Assembly (NCBI GenBank): GCA_018241665.1
Contig: JAFEDK010000008.1
Location: 307,460 to 371,459 of the forward strand
From: Pseudomonadota bacterium
GTDB lineage: Bacteria > Pseudomonadota > Gammaproteobacteria > Burkholderiales > Rhodocyclaceae
Reading direction: 5' to 3'
Length of the DNA stretch: 64,000 nt
Each line of letters opens with the position of its first letter. Position 1 is the first letter of the stretch. Below are positions 48,706-57,766 of this stretch, in pieces. The notes below the pieces were generated by a model. It did no database searches. It saw only the letters and a program-made list of their open reading frames with translations, and was not told the DNA's origin. The position numbers were made by a program, and so were the translations under genes.

Positions 48706-49608
48706 ATGACCATGGACCTGCGCGCGCTCCGCTATTTCATCGAAACCGTTCGCCAGAACAGCTTCACGCTGGCAGCCGAAAAGCTCCACGTCACCCAGTC
48801 GACAGTCAGCAAGATGATCCGCCAGCTGGAAGACGAGATCGGCCAGCCGCTGCTCAGCCGCGAAGGGCGTCAGCTGCGTCTCACCGACGTGGGGCGCATC
48901 CTGTTCGCGCGCGGCCAGGAAGCCCTCGGCGTGATGCAGGAGCTGTCCCGCGAGGTCGCCGATCTGACCGCCCTCACCCGCGGCGAACTCACCGTCGGCA
49001 TGCCGCCGATGATCAACCTGCTGTTCTCGCCAGTGGTGAAGGCCTTCTGCGAGCGTTATCCGGGCCTGCGCCTGACCCTGCAGGAAAACGGCGGCCAGGT
49101 GATCGAACAGCAAGTGGCGAGCGGCGAGCTGGAAGTCGGCGTCACGATCCTGCCGGCCGACCCGGCACTGGAACTGGCCAGCCGCCATTACGGGCGCTAC
49201 CCGATCCTGGTCGTCGGGCCGCGCCATGCGCGCTGGGCACCGAGTCCCGAAGTCGCCATCGCTGCGCTGCAGAACGAGCCGCTGGTGCTGCTGCCCGACG
49301 ATTTCTCCCTGACCCGCCGCCTGCGTGCCGCCTTCGACGAGGCCCGCCTGACCCCGCGCATTGCCGCCCAGAGTGGGCAATGGGACTTTCTCGTCGCGAT
49401 GGCCGCGGCCGGCCTCGGCACCACCTTCCTGCCGGCTCCGCTGCTGGCCCGCCTCAACGTGGGCGACGAACTCGCGGTACGCCCCCTCGCTGCTCCTGGT
49501 ATCGACTGGGACGTAGCGCTGATCTGGAAGCCCCGCCGCTACCTCTCTCATGCCGCGCGGGCGTGGTTGGCGGTCTGCGAGGAAGTGCTGGTGCCGTCGA
49601 CGCCGTGA
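48706..49608 (+). CDS. LysR family transcriptional regulator (CoA-transferase locus)
   Basis: A 300-residue regulator. The winged HTH covers about 3-62 (DLRALRYFIETVRQNSFTLAAEKLHVTQSTVSKMIRQLE over 3-41), followed by a periplasmic-binding-like effector domain (GELTVGMPPMINLLFSPVV). ATG 48712 (MDLRALRY) is an alternative start two codons later; upstream open frame to 48607 crosses the operator. Divergence from the CoA-transferase gene suggests it senses an organic acid or CoA-ester state. Confidence 0.93.
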   Translation: MTMDLRALRYFIETVRQNSFTLAAEKLHVTQSTVSKMIRQLEDEIGQPLLSREGRQLRLTDVGRILFARGQEALGVMQELSREVADLTALTRGELTVGMPPMINLLFSPVVKAFCERYPGLRLTLQENGGQVIEQQVASGELEVGVTILPADPALELASRHYGRYPILVVGPRHARWAPSPEVAIAALQNEPLVLLPDDFSLTRRLRAAFDEARLTPRIAAQSGQWDFLVAMAAAGLGTTFLPAPLLARLNVGDELAVRPLAAPGIDWDVALIWKPRRYLSHAARAWLAVCEEVLVPSTP

Positions 49609-49639
49609 GGCGGGATCCCCCAGCTGAGTGGCGTAGCGG

Positions 49640-50317
49640 TCAGCCGCGCAGCTGCATTGCGAACCAGCTTTCGATATCCCGAACCTCCTCGAGGCACAGA
49701 CTGTGCTCCATCCGGTAGCCATACCACTCGAGCGGATATCCGGCCGTCGCCAGCAGGTCGCCGGATTTCTTGCCGAAGGCATAGGGAATCACCGGGTCGT
49801 GCTGACCGTGGGCCATGAAGATCGGCACATCCCGGTTGGCCTCGGCGGCCTCCGCCTCCAGCGTATCGGCCAGCGGCACATAAGTGGACAGTGCCAGGAT
49901 GCCCGCCAGGCGCCGCGGATGGCGCAGGCCCGTGTGCAGAGCGATCGCACCGCCCTGGGAGAAGCCGGCCAGCACGATGCGTTCGTCGGGGATACCACGG
50001 GCGTTCTCGCGGGCGATCAGCGCCTCCACCTGGGCCGCCGACTCCAGCACACCAGCCGGATCTTCCCGCCGCTCGGAAAAGTCCATCGAGACGATGTCGT
50101 ACCACGCCCGCATGATGTAGCCGGCGTTGATCGTCACCGCACGCTCCGGCGCATGGGGAAAGACGAAGCGGGTCGGAGGCAGGCGATCGGCGTCAAGCTC
50201 ATCCACCACCGGCTCGAAGTCGTGGCCGTCGGCACCGAGCCCATGCAGCCAGATCACCGCATGGGTTGGTTGGGGGGCCGTCGTGATCTCGACGGCGGGC
50301 AAAAGCGGAACAGTCAT
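49640..50317 (-). CDS. Carboxylesterase/phospholipase family alpha/beta hydrolase
   Basis: A 225-residue esterase of the YpfH/EstB group acting on short acyl esters or lysophospholipids. The triad is readable: nucleophile Ser in LAGFSQGGAIALH, Asp in MAHGQHDPVIP and His in YRMEHSLCLEE; the oxyanion segment is VIWLHGLGADGHDFEP. The ATG at 50317 follows AGGAGA; the longer open frame upstream adds arginine-rich residues and is rejected. The LysR gene converges on it 31 bases away. Confidence 0.9.
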   Translation of the reverse strand: MTVPLLPAVEITTAPQPTHAVIWLHGLGADGHDFEPVVDELDADRLPPTRFVFPHAPERAVTINAGYIMRAWYDIVSMDFSERREDPAGVLESAAQVEALIARENARGIPDERIVLAGFSQGGAIALHTGLRHPRRLAGILALSTYVPLADTLEAEAAEANRDVPIFMAHGQHDPVIPYAFGKKSGDLLATAGYPLEWYGYRMEHSLCLEEVRDIESWFAMQLRG

Positions 50318-50487
50318 GATGTCTCCTGAGGATCGGGCTCGATTGTAGCCGGACCGGCCCGCCAGCCCTCGCACTACGGCCCAACACCGCCGAGTGTGCA
50401 AAAGTAACTATTTATTGCGCAAGATCATGACTGAGGGCCCGGGGCAAGGTAGATTCATGAGCTTGATCCGTGCCTTGCGTTCTGCTT

Positions 50488-52398
50488 ATGGTCACTACCG
50501 CTCCCGATACCCTGATCCGCACCAATCTCGACTTCCTGAGGCGCCATCCCCCTTTCGACCGGATGGAGCCAGAAGCACTGCATTTCCTCGGAGAGCGCCT
50601 GGCAACCGCCTTCTATCCGGCGGACTCGGAAATCCTGATGCCGGAAGACGGCCCGCCGAGCTTCTTCTACATCGTATATCGGGGCAAGGTGCAGGCCCGT
50701 CAGGTCGGGGGCGTCGCTGTCACCGAATACGCCACACTGACGCTCGGCCCCGGCGAAGGCTTCCCGATCGGCGCCATTTCCGCCGGGCGGCCATCCACCA
50801 ACGGCTACATCGCGGTGGAAGACAGTTACTGCTTCCAGTTGCCGGCCGCCGACTTCCTGCACCTGCAGGAGATCAGCCCGAGCTTCCAGCTGTTCTGCAC
50901 GCGCTACATCGCCAGCCTGCTCAACCAGTCCCGGGAACAACTGCAGATCCAGTTCTCCCAGCGAGCCGCCGAGCAGCAGACGATGACCACGCCGCTGTCC
51001 AGCCTGGTCAAGAAGGCGCCGGTCTTCGTCGCGCCGGGGCTCAGCACCCGCACCGCCCTCGAGAAGATGGTGGAAGCCGGTGTCGGCTGCCTGGCAATCG
51101 CCGGCGACGACGACAAGCCGGTCGGCGTGCTGACCCAGAGCGACATCCTGAAGCGCATCGTGCTGCCCGGCTTCGACCTGACCCGGCCGATCGCCGATGT
51201 GATGACCGCCCCGCCCCACACGCTGGGCACCAACGCCAGTGCCTACGATGCCGCCCTCGAGATGGCCACCCACGGCGTACGCCACATCCTGGTGGTGGAT
51301 ACCGAGGGCACGCTGAAGGGTGTCATCTCCGAGCGCGACCTGTTCGCCCTGCAACGCATCGGCCTGCGCCAGATCCGCTCCAGCATCGAGAGCGCGGCGA
51401 ATGTCCAGACGCTTCAACAGGCCAGCCAGGACATCCGCCAGCTGGCGCTCAACCTGCTGGCCCAAGGCATCGGCGCCGAGCAGCTGACTCAGTTCATCTC
51501 GGCCCTCAACGACGCGCTGACGCGCCGCATCATCGAACTCAACCTGGACCGCCACGACCTCTACGGCGTCGAATACGCCTGGCTGGCCTTCGGGTCAGAG
51601 GGGCGCCACGAGCAGACCCTGTCCACCGACCAGGACAACGGGATCATCTACGTGCTGCCCGAATGGGCCGACAAGGAGCCCCTCAAGCTGCGCCTGCTGG
51701 AGTTCGCCCGCGACGTCAACAATGACCTGGCGAGCTGCGGCTTTCCGCTGTGCACCGGCAACATCATGGCCAGCAACCCGGACCTGTGCCTCACCATCGA
51801 CGAATGGCGGGAGCGCTTCGGCACCTGGATTCGCGAACCCCACCCGGAAGCCCTGCTCAATGCCACCATCTTCTTCGACTTCCGTGTGCTGCTGGGCGAC
51901 GAGAAGCTGGCCTACAAGCTGCGCCACTGGCTACTGTCGATGACCGGCGGCAACCCGGCCTTCCTGAAGGCGATGGCCACCAACGCACTGGACGTCTCGC
52001 CGCCGCTGGGCAAGATCCGCGACTTCGTCACCGACGACGATCCCAAGTATCCGGGCACCATCGACCTGAAGAAATTCGGCGCCCGCCTGTTCGTCGACGC
52101 CGCCCGCGTGCTGGCCCTGCGCACCGGCGTCGAGGCCACCAGCACCGTCCAGCGCCTGCGCCAGGGCGGCGGCCGGATCGGCATGCCGGCGGAAGAGCTC
52201 TCGGCAATGGCCGACGGCTTCCACTTCATCCAGTTGTTGCGCCTGCGCCACCAGCACCTCGACACCGACCATGGCGCGCCAGGCGACAACCGGGTCAAGC
52301 CTGACGATCTCAACGAACTGGACCGGCGCATCCTCAAGGAAGCCTTCCGCCAGGCCCGCAAGATCCAACTGCGCCTCAAGCTGGACTACCAAATATGA
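50488..52398 (+). CDS. Cyclic-nucleotide-binding/CBS/DUF294 nucleotidyltransferase
   Basis: A 636-residue cytoplasmic signalling protein. Domains in order: cNMP-binding-like (about 18-140; ILMPEDGPPSFFYIVYRGKVQARQ), two CBS domains (about 155-275; VGVLTQSDILKRI, LKGVISERDLFAL), a DUF294 nucleotidyltransferase related to GlnD (GSEGRHEQTLSTDQDNGIIY, about 368-387) and a C-terminal substrate-binding-like helical domain. The metal-binding aspartate pair is shifted as in the family (TDQDNG). In Pseudomonas, homologues neighbour acetate permease and exonuclease genes. GTG 50470 is an alternative start. Its stop overlaps the next gene (ATGA). Confidence 0.9.
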   Translation: MVTTAPDTLIRTNLDFLRRHPPFDRMEPEALHFLGERLATAFYPADSEILMPEDGPPSFFYIVYRGKVQARQVGGVAVTEYATLTLGPGEGFPIGAISAGRPSTNGYIAVEDSYCFQLPAADFLHLQEISPSFQLFCTRYIASLLNQSREQLQIQFSQRAAEQQTMTTPLSSLVKKAPVFVAPGLSTRTALEKMVEAGVGCLAIAGDDDKPVGVLTQSDILKRIVLPGFDLTRPIADVMTAPPHTLGTNASAYDAALEMATHGVRHILVVDTEGTLKGVISERDLFALQRIGLRQIRSSIESAANVQTLQQASQDIRQLALNLLAQGIGAEQLTQFISALNDALTRRIIELNLDRHDLYGVEYAWLAFGSEGRHEQTLSTDQDNGIIYVLPEWADKEPLKLRLLEFARDVNNDLASCGFPLCTGNIMASNPDLCLTIDEWRERFGTWIREPHPEALLNATIFFDFRVLLGDEKLAYKLRHWLLSMTGGNPAFLKAMATNALDVSPPLGKIRDFVTDDDPKYPGTIDLKKFGARLFVDAARVLALRTGVEATSTVQRLRQGGGRIGMPAEELSAMADGFHFIQLLRLRHQHLDTDHGAPGDNRVKPDDLNELDRRILKEAFRQARKIQLRLKLDYQI

Positions 52399-53030
52399 GC
52401 TGGCTTTCCCGACTCCTGCCCGGCAGCGGACCGGACCTCAGTCCCGAACAACAGGCCAGCCTTGCCGCGATCACGACCCGCCCTGGTCCAGACCTGGGGC
52501 GCAGCCACTTCGAGACGCGCTACGTCGTCATCAATGCCGAAAGCCGTCCGATGGACGGCGGCGGCCAGCGCCTGGTCGGGGTGGGCGCCGTTGCAATCAA
52601 CCGGGGGCTTCTGCATCCGGCCGAGAGCTTCCGGGCAGAACTGGGCACTGCACCCGCCGATGCCCTGCTGGGGCTGCTGCACTTCGTCGCCCGCGCACCG
52701 CTGGTGGTGTACAACGCACCGTTCAACCAGGGCATTCTGGAACGGGGTTTCGAGCAGAACCTGGGCAATGTGCCGGCGCTGGAGTGGCTCGACCTGATGG
52801 TGATCATGCCCAGCCTCTACCCCGAGCGGATCGCTGGCCAGGCCCGCATGGACGCCTGGCTGGGCGCCTTCGGCATCGAGCGGCTGGACCGCCATGACGC
52901 GGTACTGGAAGCCCTCGCCGTGGCCCAGCTCCACCAGGTTGCGCTGGCCCGCGCCAAGGCCCAGGGGCTCAACACGCCACAGGACCTGCTCGAAAGCCAG
53001 ACCAGTCGCAAATGGCTGCGCGGTAGCTGA
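52395..53030 (+). CDS. DnaQ/PolC-type 3'-5' exonuclease-like protein, altered active site
   Basis: A 211-residue protein of the DEDDh exonuclease fold. Alignment by eye to DnaQ-type motifs gives: motif I N47-x-E49 (VVINAES, normally D-x-E), motif II N111 (YNAPFNQGIL, normally D) and motif III His167 with Glu172 (RHDAVLEAL, normally H-x4-D). So two of four metal-binding acids are asparagine and one is glutamate, while His and one Glu remain. It may bind nucleic acid or nucleotides without cutting. The start overlaps the DUF294 stop (ATGA); the pair is co-translated. No frameshift is visible, so it is a maintained gene. Confidence 0.82.
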   Translation: MSWLSRLLPGSGPDLSPEQQASLAAITTRPGPDLGRSHFETRYVVINAESRPMDGGGQRLVGVGAVAINRGLLHPAESFRAELGTAPADALLGLLHFVARAPLVVYNAPFNQGILERGFEQNLGNVPALEWLDLMVIMPSLYPERIAGQARMDAWLGAFGIERLDRHDAVLEALAVAQLHQVALARAKAQGLNTPQDLLESQTSRKWLRGS

Positions 53031-53034
53031 ACGG

Positions 53035-53946
53035 CTATCCCGGCGCGGCCAGGGCCTGCCGCCAGCGCTCCTCGCACAGGGCCGCAAAGCGCCGGGCCAG
53101 CGGTGACGGCGCCTGCGGGAGCAGGATAGCCGCGTCGGCGGTTGCTTCACTGTCGTCGAGCGGCCGCACCCGTGCGCCGGCTGGCACCAGTACGGCCATG
53201 CACTCCGGAATCACCGCAATGCCGAAGCCGGCCGCCACCAGGCTCAGCATCGAGGTCTTGCGGGAAATGACATTGCCCATCCGCGGCACGAAGCCCCGTT
53301 GCAGGCACAGGTCCGTCATCCGCCGGGCCAGCCCGCCGCGCTCCCGGTGCACCGCCGACACGAAGGGCACCTCGGCCAGATCGGCGAGCCGGAGGCTTTG
53401 CCGGTCGGCAAGAGGATGAGCGGCGGGGATCGCAACGACCAGCCGCTCCCTCGCCAGCGGAATGAACTGCACGGCCGGATCCCGGCGCAGCACCGGCATC
53501 CGCGCCACACCCAGGTCGGCCCGGCCGGCGGCGATCTCGGCCACCTGCACTTCCGACGACACCCTGTCCAGATCCACCCGTGCCGCGGGCGCCACCTCCG
53601 CAAACGCCTGCAAGCTGTCCAGCAGCGGACCGCCGATGGGGATCGAGCTCGAATGCAACAACCGCAACACGCCCGACTCCCCGCGGGCCAGGCAGCGCGC
53701 ATCCTCCGCAGCTTCGTCGATGGCCTGGGAGACAGCCCCGATACGCTCGCGGAACAGCGCGCCGGCCGGCGTTAGGCTTACACCGCGCGCCTCGCGGACG
53801 AAGAGCGGGAAACCCAGCTCCTCCTCCATAAGCGCGATCTGCCGGCTGAGCGCCGGTTGCGCCACGAAGAGCCCGGCGGCGGCCTGGGAGAGATTGCCGG
53901 TCTCGGCAACGGCGAGAAAGTAGCGGATCTGACGCAGGCTAAGCAT
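53035..53946 (-). CDS. LysR family transcriptional regulator (TauE locus)
   Basis: A 303-residue regulator with an N-terminal HTH (about 3-60; LRQIRYFLAVAETGNLSQAA, then QPALSRQIALMEEEL) and a C-terminal effector domain (LRLLHSSSIPIGGPLLDSLQAF). It is divergent from the TauE/SafE permease gene with 95 bases between start codons and probably regulates it. The effector is unknown. Its end is 5 bases from the exonuclease-like gene, which converges on it. Confidence 0.92.
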   Translation of the reverse strand: MLSLRQIRYFLAVAETGNLSQAAAGLFVAQPALSRQIALMEEELGFPLFVREARGVSLTPAGALFRERIGAVSQAIDEAAEDARCLARGESGVLRLLHSSSIPIGGPLLDSLQAFAEVAPAARVDLDRVSSEVQVAEIAAGRADLGVARMPVLRRDPAVQFIPLARERLVVAIPAAHPLADRQSLRLADLAEVPFVSAVHRERGGLARRMTDLCLQRGFVPRMGNVISRKTSMLSLVAAGFGIAVIPECMAVLVPAGARVRPLDDSEATADAAILLPQAPSPLARRFAALCEERWRQALAAPG

Positions 53947-53962
53947 TCCAAGAAATCATAAC

Positions 53963-53992
53963 TTGAGAAAAAAACTGATATTGGCGTTATAC
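53963..53992 (+). promoter_or_regulatory. Promoter of the TauE/SafE permease gene
   Basis: TTGAGA (53963-53968) and TTATAC (53987-53992) are separated by 18 bases, a fair sigma-70 promoter. ATAAC on the left of it and GTTAT overlapping the -10 form an interrupted inverted repeat, a possible LysR site. The start codon follows at 54042. Confidence 0.5.
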
Positions 53993-54041
53993 CTCGGCCA
54001 ATTCCAGAATTCCATGCACATCGACTCCGCACACACCGATC

Positions 54042-54818
54042 ATGGAAAACTGGATGCCCACCCTGCTCTTCAGCACCACCGATATTTCCGCCTTGGCGAC
54101 AGCCTTTGCGATTCTGGTCCTCGCCTACGCCATCTTCGCGCTGCTCGGCTTCGGCTCCGCGCTCATCGCCAGCACGCCCCTAGCCTGGGTGATGCCGGTC
54201 AGCCGCATCGTGCCACTGCTGGCCTTGCTCGATGCCGTGGGCTCGCTGCAGCGGGGCTACCAGGCCCGCCACCTCATCGACCGGAGCAGCCTGGGGCGCC
54301 TGGTACCCGGCATGCTCGGCGGCCAGTTGGTCGGCGTGAGCCTGCTGGCCCATCTGCCGCTGGGCATCCTGGCGATGCTGCTCGGCCTTTTCGTGGCCGG
54401 CTACGGCCTGCGGGAACTGCGCGGACGTCGCGGATCTGCGACACCGGTGCAAGGCGCAGCCTGGCTGTACGGAGCATTCGGAGGGGTATTGGGCGGGCTG
54501 TTCGGCAGCGGCGGCTTCGTCTATGCCACCTACCTGCAGGCCCATCTGCCCGGGCGGGAAGCCTATCGGGCCACCCAGGCGGTCATGATCGCCCTGTCCA
54601 CCGGCTGGCGGATCGCCTTGTGCGTAGCCGCCGGCCTCATCGATGGACGCCTGCTGCTCACCGCACTGGTACTGTTGCCGGCCGCTTACCTGGGCATGAC
54701 GCTGGGCCGCCATGTGGACAAGCGCTTGAGCGGAGCGGGCTTTGCCAGGCTGCTGAACCTGCTCCTGATCGCCTCCGGCCTGGCCTTGATCGGCAAGGGC
54801 TTACAGCAGATTTCATGA
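54042..54818 (+). CDS. TauE/SafE family sulfite/anion exporter
   Basis: A 258-residue membrane protein with about eight hydrophobic segments. The family's paired repeats are visible as LLGFGSALIASTPLAWVMP in the first half and GAFGGVLGGLFGSGGFVYATYLQ in the second. Members export sulfite, sulfoacetate or other organosulfur and organic acids; the substrate here is unknown. Start could be ATG 54042 or the in-frame ATG 54054; neither has a clear Shine-Dalgarno. It is divergent from a LysR regulator. Confidence 0.87.
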   Translation: MENWMPTLLFSTTDISALATAFAILVLAYAIFALLGFGSALIASTPLAWVMPVSRIVPLLALLDAVGSLQRGYQARHLIDRSSLGRLVPGMLGGQLVGVSLLAHLPLGILAMLLGLFVAGYGLRELRGRRGSATPVQGAAWLYGAFGGVLGGLFGSGGFVYATYLQAHLPGREAYRATQAVMIALSTGWRIALCVAAGLIDGRLLLTALVLLPAAYLGMTLGRHVDKRLSGAGFARLLNLLLIASGLALIGKGLQQIS

Positions 54819-54830
54819 GTGGGGAGTCAG

Positions 54831-54971
54831 TCAGCCATAGACCTTGCACATCAGCGGCGAGGCCACGCGGGGACTGAAATAGCCAAGCGCGAAGAAGAAC
54901 GCACACAGCAGCGCCAGCCCGAACACCCGCCGCCGATTGCGGCGCCACCAGTCGGCGAGAGTCCGGTGCAT
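54831..54971 (-). CDS. Small single-span membrane protein downstream of orn (46 aa)
   Basis: An intact 46-codon frame starts at the ATG 54969-54971, five bases after the orn stop, and ends at TGA 54831-54833. The product begins MHRTLADWWRRNRRRVFG, continues with a hydrophobic helix (LALLCAFFFALGYF, about 19-32) and ends SPLMCKVYG. The basic N-terminus predicts N-in orientation. AAGG lies 10 bases before the start, inside the orn end. It fills the orn to tauE gap almost exactly. Function unknown; a real gene is likely but not proven. Confidence 0.6.
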   Translation of the reverse strand: MHRTLADWWRRNRRRVFGLALLCAFFFALGYFSPRVASPLMCKVYG

Positions 54972-54976
54972 TGCGC

Positions 54977-55522
54977 TTACACCTTCAGGAAGTTGTCCCG
55001 GTAGTAGCGCAGTTCGGCGATCGACTCGTGAATGTCGGCCAGGGCCTGGTGGGCGCCCTTCTTCTCAAGACCCTTGTAGACATCCGGACGCCAGCGGCGC
55101 GCAAGTTCCTTGAGGGTGGATACGTCCAGGTTGCGGTAATGAAACCAGTCTTCAAGCTTGGGCATGTAGCGCGCCATGAAGCGGCGGTCCTGCCCGATGG
55201 AATTGCCACACATCGGCGAGGTGCGCGACGGGATGTACTGCTTCATGAACTCCAGATAGATCGCCTCTGCTTCCGCTTCGCCGACAGTGGATGCCTTCAC
55301 CCGGTCGATCAGGCCGGAACGGCCATGGGTGTTCTTGTTCCACTCATCCATGCCATCGAGCACGGCGTCGGGCTGATGCACCGCGATGACCGGGCCCTCT
55401 GCCACAACTTCGAGATTGCCGTTGGTAACGACCATCGCCATTTCGATGATGCGATCGCTGTCGGGATTCAGGCCGGTCATTTCCATGTCCAGCCAGATGA
55501 GGTGATTCTGGTCCTGTGCCAT
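54977..55522 (-). CDS. orn: Oligoribonuclease
   Basis: A 181-residue DEDDh exonuclease that degrades RNA dinucleotides, including pGpG from c-di-GMP. It starts [19 protein letters not shown], with the two acidic residues of motif I, has [13 protein letters not shown] and YHRNLDV-type sequence ([14 protein letters not shown]), and motif [16 protein letters not shown]. The ATG at 55522 gives the family length. Unlike the exonuclease-like protein at 52395, all catalytic residues are present. The M48 protease gene diverges from it. Confidence 0.97.
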   Translation of the reverse strand: MAQDQNHLIWLDMEMTGLNPDSDRIIEMAMVVTNGNLEVVAEGPVIAVHQPDAVLDGMDEWNKNTHGRSGLIDRVKASTVGEAEAEAIYLEFMKQYIPSRTSPMCGNSIGQDRRFMARYMPKLEDWFHYRNLDVSTLKELARRWRPDVYKGLEKKGAHQALADIHESIAELRYYRDNFLKV

Positions 55523-55615
55523 AATCGGCTCGCTTTTCGGTAAAGGCGCGATTTTACGCGCTTGCCGATTCCCGTCACGCCTTCCAGCGCTTTCCCCAGT
55601 GTCTTTTCCCGACCG

Positions 55616-56869
55616 ATGACCTCCAGCAGCTTCACCGCCCTGTTCCTCTTTGCCCTTGGCGCCGGCTTGCTCACCCGTCTGTGGCTGGCCCAGCGGCAGA
55701 TCCGCCATGTGGCCGGCCACCGGGCAGCCGTGCCGGCCGCCTTCGCGGCGAGCATCGCCCTCGACGCCCATCAAAAGGCGGCGGATTACACGGTCGCCCG
55801 GGTCAGGCTAGGCATCGTCGACCTGCTGATCTCCGCCGCCCTGCTGCTGGGGCTGACCATCGGCGGCGGCCTGCAGGCCTTGTTCGCGCTGAGCGCCACG
55901 GCATTCACGCCGGCTACGCTGCCACACGGCATGGCCTTCATCGCGGCGGTGGCATCCGTCTCCTGGCTGGTGGATCTGCCCCTCACCGCATATCGCAGCT
56001 TCGTGCTCGAAGCCCGCTTCGACTTCAACCGGCTGACTCCGGCGCTGTTCATCGCCGACGCGCTGAAAGGCATCGTGCTGTCTGCCGTCATCGGCCTGCC
56101 GCTGATCGCTTTCGTGCTGTGGCTGATGGCGGCCATGGGCCAGTTGTGGTGGGCGTACGTGTGGGCCTTCTGGCTGGGCTTCAATCTGCTCGTGCTGCTG
56201 GTCTACCCGACCTTCATCGCTCCGCTGTTCAACAAGTTCCAGCCCCTCGAAGACGGCCCGCTCAAGAGCCGCATCGAAGGCCTGATGGAACGCTGCGGCT
56301 TCCGCCTGTCCGGGCTGTTCGTGATGGACGGCTCAAAGCGCTCGGCCCATGGCAATGCCTACTTCACGGGTTTCGGCGCCGCCAAACGGATCGTCTTCTT
56401 CGACACGCTGCTGGAAAAGCTCGCCCCCACCGAAGTGGAAGCGGTGCTGGCCCACGAGCTCGGTCACTATCACCACCATCATCTGTGGAAGCGCCTCGCC
56501 GTCATCGGTGCCGGCAGCCTGATCTTCTTTGCGCTGCTTGGTCATCTCGCCGGCCAGGACTGGTTCTTCAATGGTCTGGGCATGCAAGAAAGCGGCACCG
56601 CCCCCACGCTGGTGCTGTTTGCGCTGGTGTTGCCGATCTTCACCTTCCCGCTGACCCCGCTGATGAGCATGTGGTCGCGGCGACACGAATTCCAGGCCGA
56701 CGCCTATGCGGCCAGCCAGGCGCCGGCCACCGAACTGGTCAGCGCCTTGGTCAAGCTGTACCGGGACAACGCCTCGACCCTCACGCCGGACCCGCTCTAC
56801 TCCAGCGTCTACGACTCCCACCCGCCAGCGGCGATCCGCATCGCCCGCCTGCAGGGAGCCACGCGATGA
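55616..56869 (+). CDS. M48 family (Ste24-type) membrane metalloprotease
   Basis: A 417-residue CAAX-protease-like enzyme with about six to seven membrane segments and zinc motif [13 protein letters not shown] (about 281-293); the third zinc ligand is Glu in [13 protein letters not shown] (about 357-369). Full-length Ste24 fold: [18 protein letters not shown] and [10 protein letters not shown]-type sequence ([12 protein letters not shown]) are present. It likely degrades misfolded or modified membrane proteins. ATG 55616 is preferred over 55562. Its stop overlaps rsgA (ATGA). Confidence 0.92.
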   Translation: MTSSSFTALFLFALGAGLLTRLWLAQRQIRHVAGHRAAVPAAFAASIALDAHQKAADYTVARVRLGIVDLLISAALLLGLTIGGGLQALFALSATAFTPATLPHGMAFIAAVASVSWLVDLPLTAYRSFVLEARFDFNRLTPALFIADALKGIVLSAVIGLPLIAFVLWLMAAMGQLWWAYVWAFWLGFNLLVLLVYPTFIAPLFNKFQPLEDGPLKSRIEGLMERCGFRLSGLFVMDGSKRSAHGNAYFTGFGAAKRIVFFDTLLEKLAPTEVEAVLAHELGHYHHHHLWKRLAVIGAGSLIFFALLGHLAGQDWFFNGLGMQESGTAPTLVLFALVLPIFTFPLTPLMSMWSRRHEFQADAYAASQAPATELVSALVKLYRDNASTLTPDPLYSSVYDSHPPAAIRIARLQGATR

Positions 56870-57759
56870 AGGCCGCCGGCACGCTGGTGGCCGCTTTCGG
56901 GCGGCAGTACGAAGTCCGTTCCGAAACGGGTGAGATCCTGCTGTGCGTACCGCGGGGCAAGAAAAGCCTGTTCGCCTGCGGCGACCGGGTGCAGTACGCA
57001 GCGACGGGTCCAGGTCAAGGCGTGATCGAAAAACTGATCGAGCGCAGCAGCCTGCTCTACCGTTCGGATGCCTGGCGCCAGAAGCTGATTGCCGCCAATG
57101 CAACCCAAGTCGTGCTGGTGGTGGCGACGGAACCCAGCTTTTCGGATGAATTCCTGTCCCGCTGCATCTGTGCCGCAGAAAGCCAGCATCTGAAGGTGCT
57201 GATCGTGCTGAACAAGACCGACCTGAGTGCCAATCTGGAGGCAGCCCGCGCCCAGCTGGCACCCTTCGTCGCCCTGGGCTACCCGGTGCTGGAATTGTCG
57301 GCGCTGAGTGACGTGGAGCTGCTGCGTGCCCGCCTGGTCGGTGAAACCAGCCTGCTGGTGGGGCAATCCGGCATGGGCAAGTCCACGCTGACCAATGCCC
57401 TGATCCCCGAAGCGCGGGCCGAAACCCGCGAGATCTCGGAAGTGCTGGATACCGGCAAGCACACCACCACCTTCGCCCGCCTCTACCCCCTGCCGGAGGG
57501 CGGCGGCATCATCGACAGCCCTGGCATGCAGACCTTCGGGCTGGTGCATCTCAGCGCCGAAGAGCTTGAAGAGAGTTTCCGCGAGTTTCGCGCCTACCGC
57601 GGCGAGTGCCGTTTCCGTGACTGCCGCCACGATGCAGAGCCGGGCTGCGCCCTGCGCGAAGCCGCCGAGGGCGGCAAGATCGATCCCCGGCGCCTGCGCC
57701 AGTTCCTCCAGTTCCGCACCGAATGCGAACAGGGCCGGCGTATGGCCCAGGGATGGTGA
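56866..57759 (+). CDS. rsgA: Small ribosomal subunit biogenesis GTPase RsgA
   Basis: A 297-residue circularly permuted GTPase that checks 30S maturation. Order of motifs: OB-fold N-terminus, G4 VLNKTDLS (about 113-120), then G1 GQSGMGKSTL (about 165-174), G3 DSPGMQTFGL, and a zinc domain CRFRDCRHDAEPGC at the C-terminus. A long open frame upstream is a shadow of the M48 gene; ATG 56866 makes an ATGA junction. The orn, M48 and rsgA neighbourhood is common in betaproteobacteria. Confidence 0.96.
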   Translation: MKAAGTLVAAFGRQYEVRSETGEILLCVPRGKKSLFACGDRVQYAATGPGQGVIEKLIERSSLLYRSDAWRQKLIAANATQVVLVVATEPSFSDEFLSRCICAAESQHLKVLIVLNKTDLSANLEAARAQLAPFVALGYPVLELSALSDVELLRARLVGETSLLVGQSGMGKSTLTNALIPEARAETREISEVLDTGKHTTTFARLYPLPEGGGIIDSPGMQTFGLVHLSAEELEESFREFRAYRGECRFRDCRHDAEPGCALREAAEGGKIDPRRLRQFLQFRTECEQGRRMAQGW

Positions 57760-57766
57760 AGGCGGC

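Noticed and set aside
55681-57759. Apparent 692-residue protein with a long N-terminal extension on RsgA
   Set aside because: The extension is Arg/Pro-rich out-of-frame translation of the M48 protease gene; the ATGA junction at 56866 gives normal RsgA.
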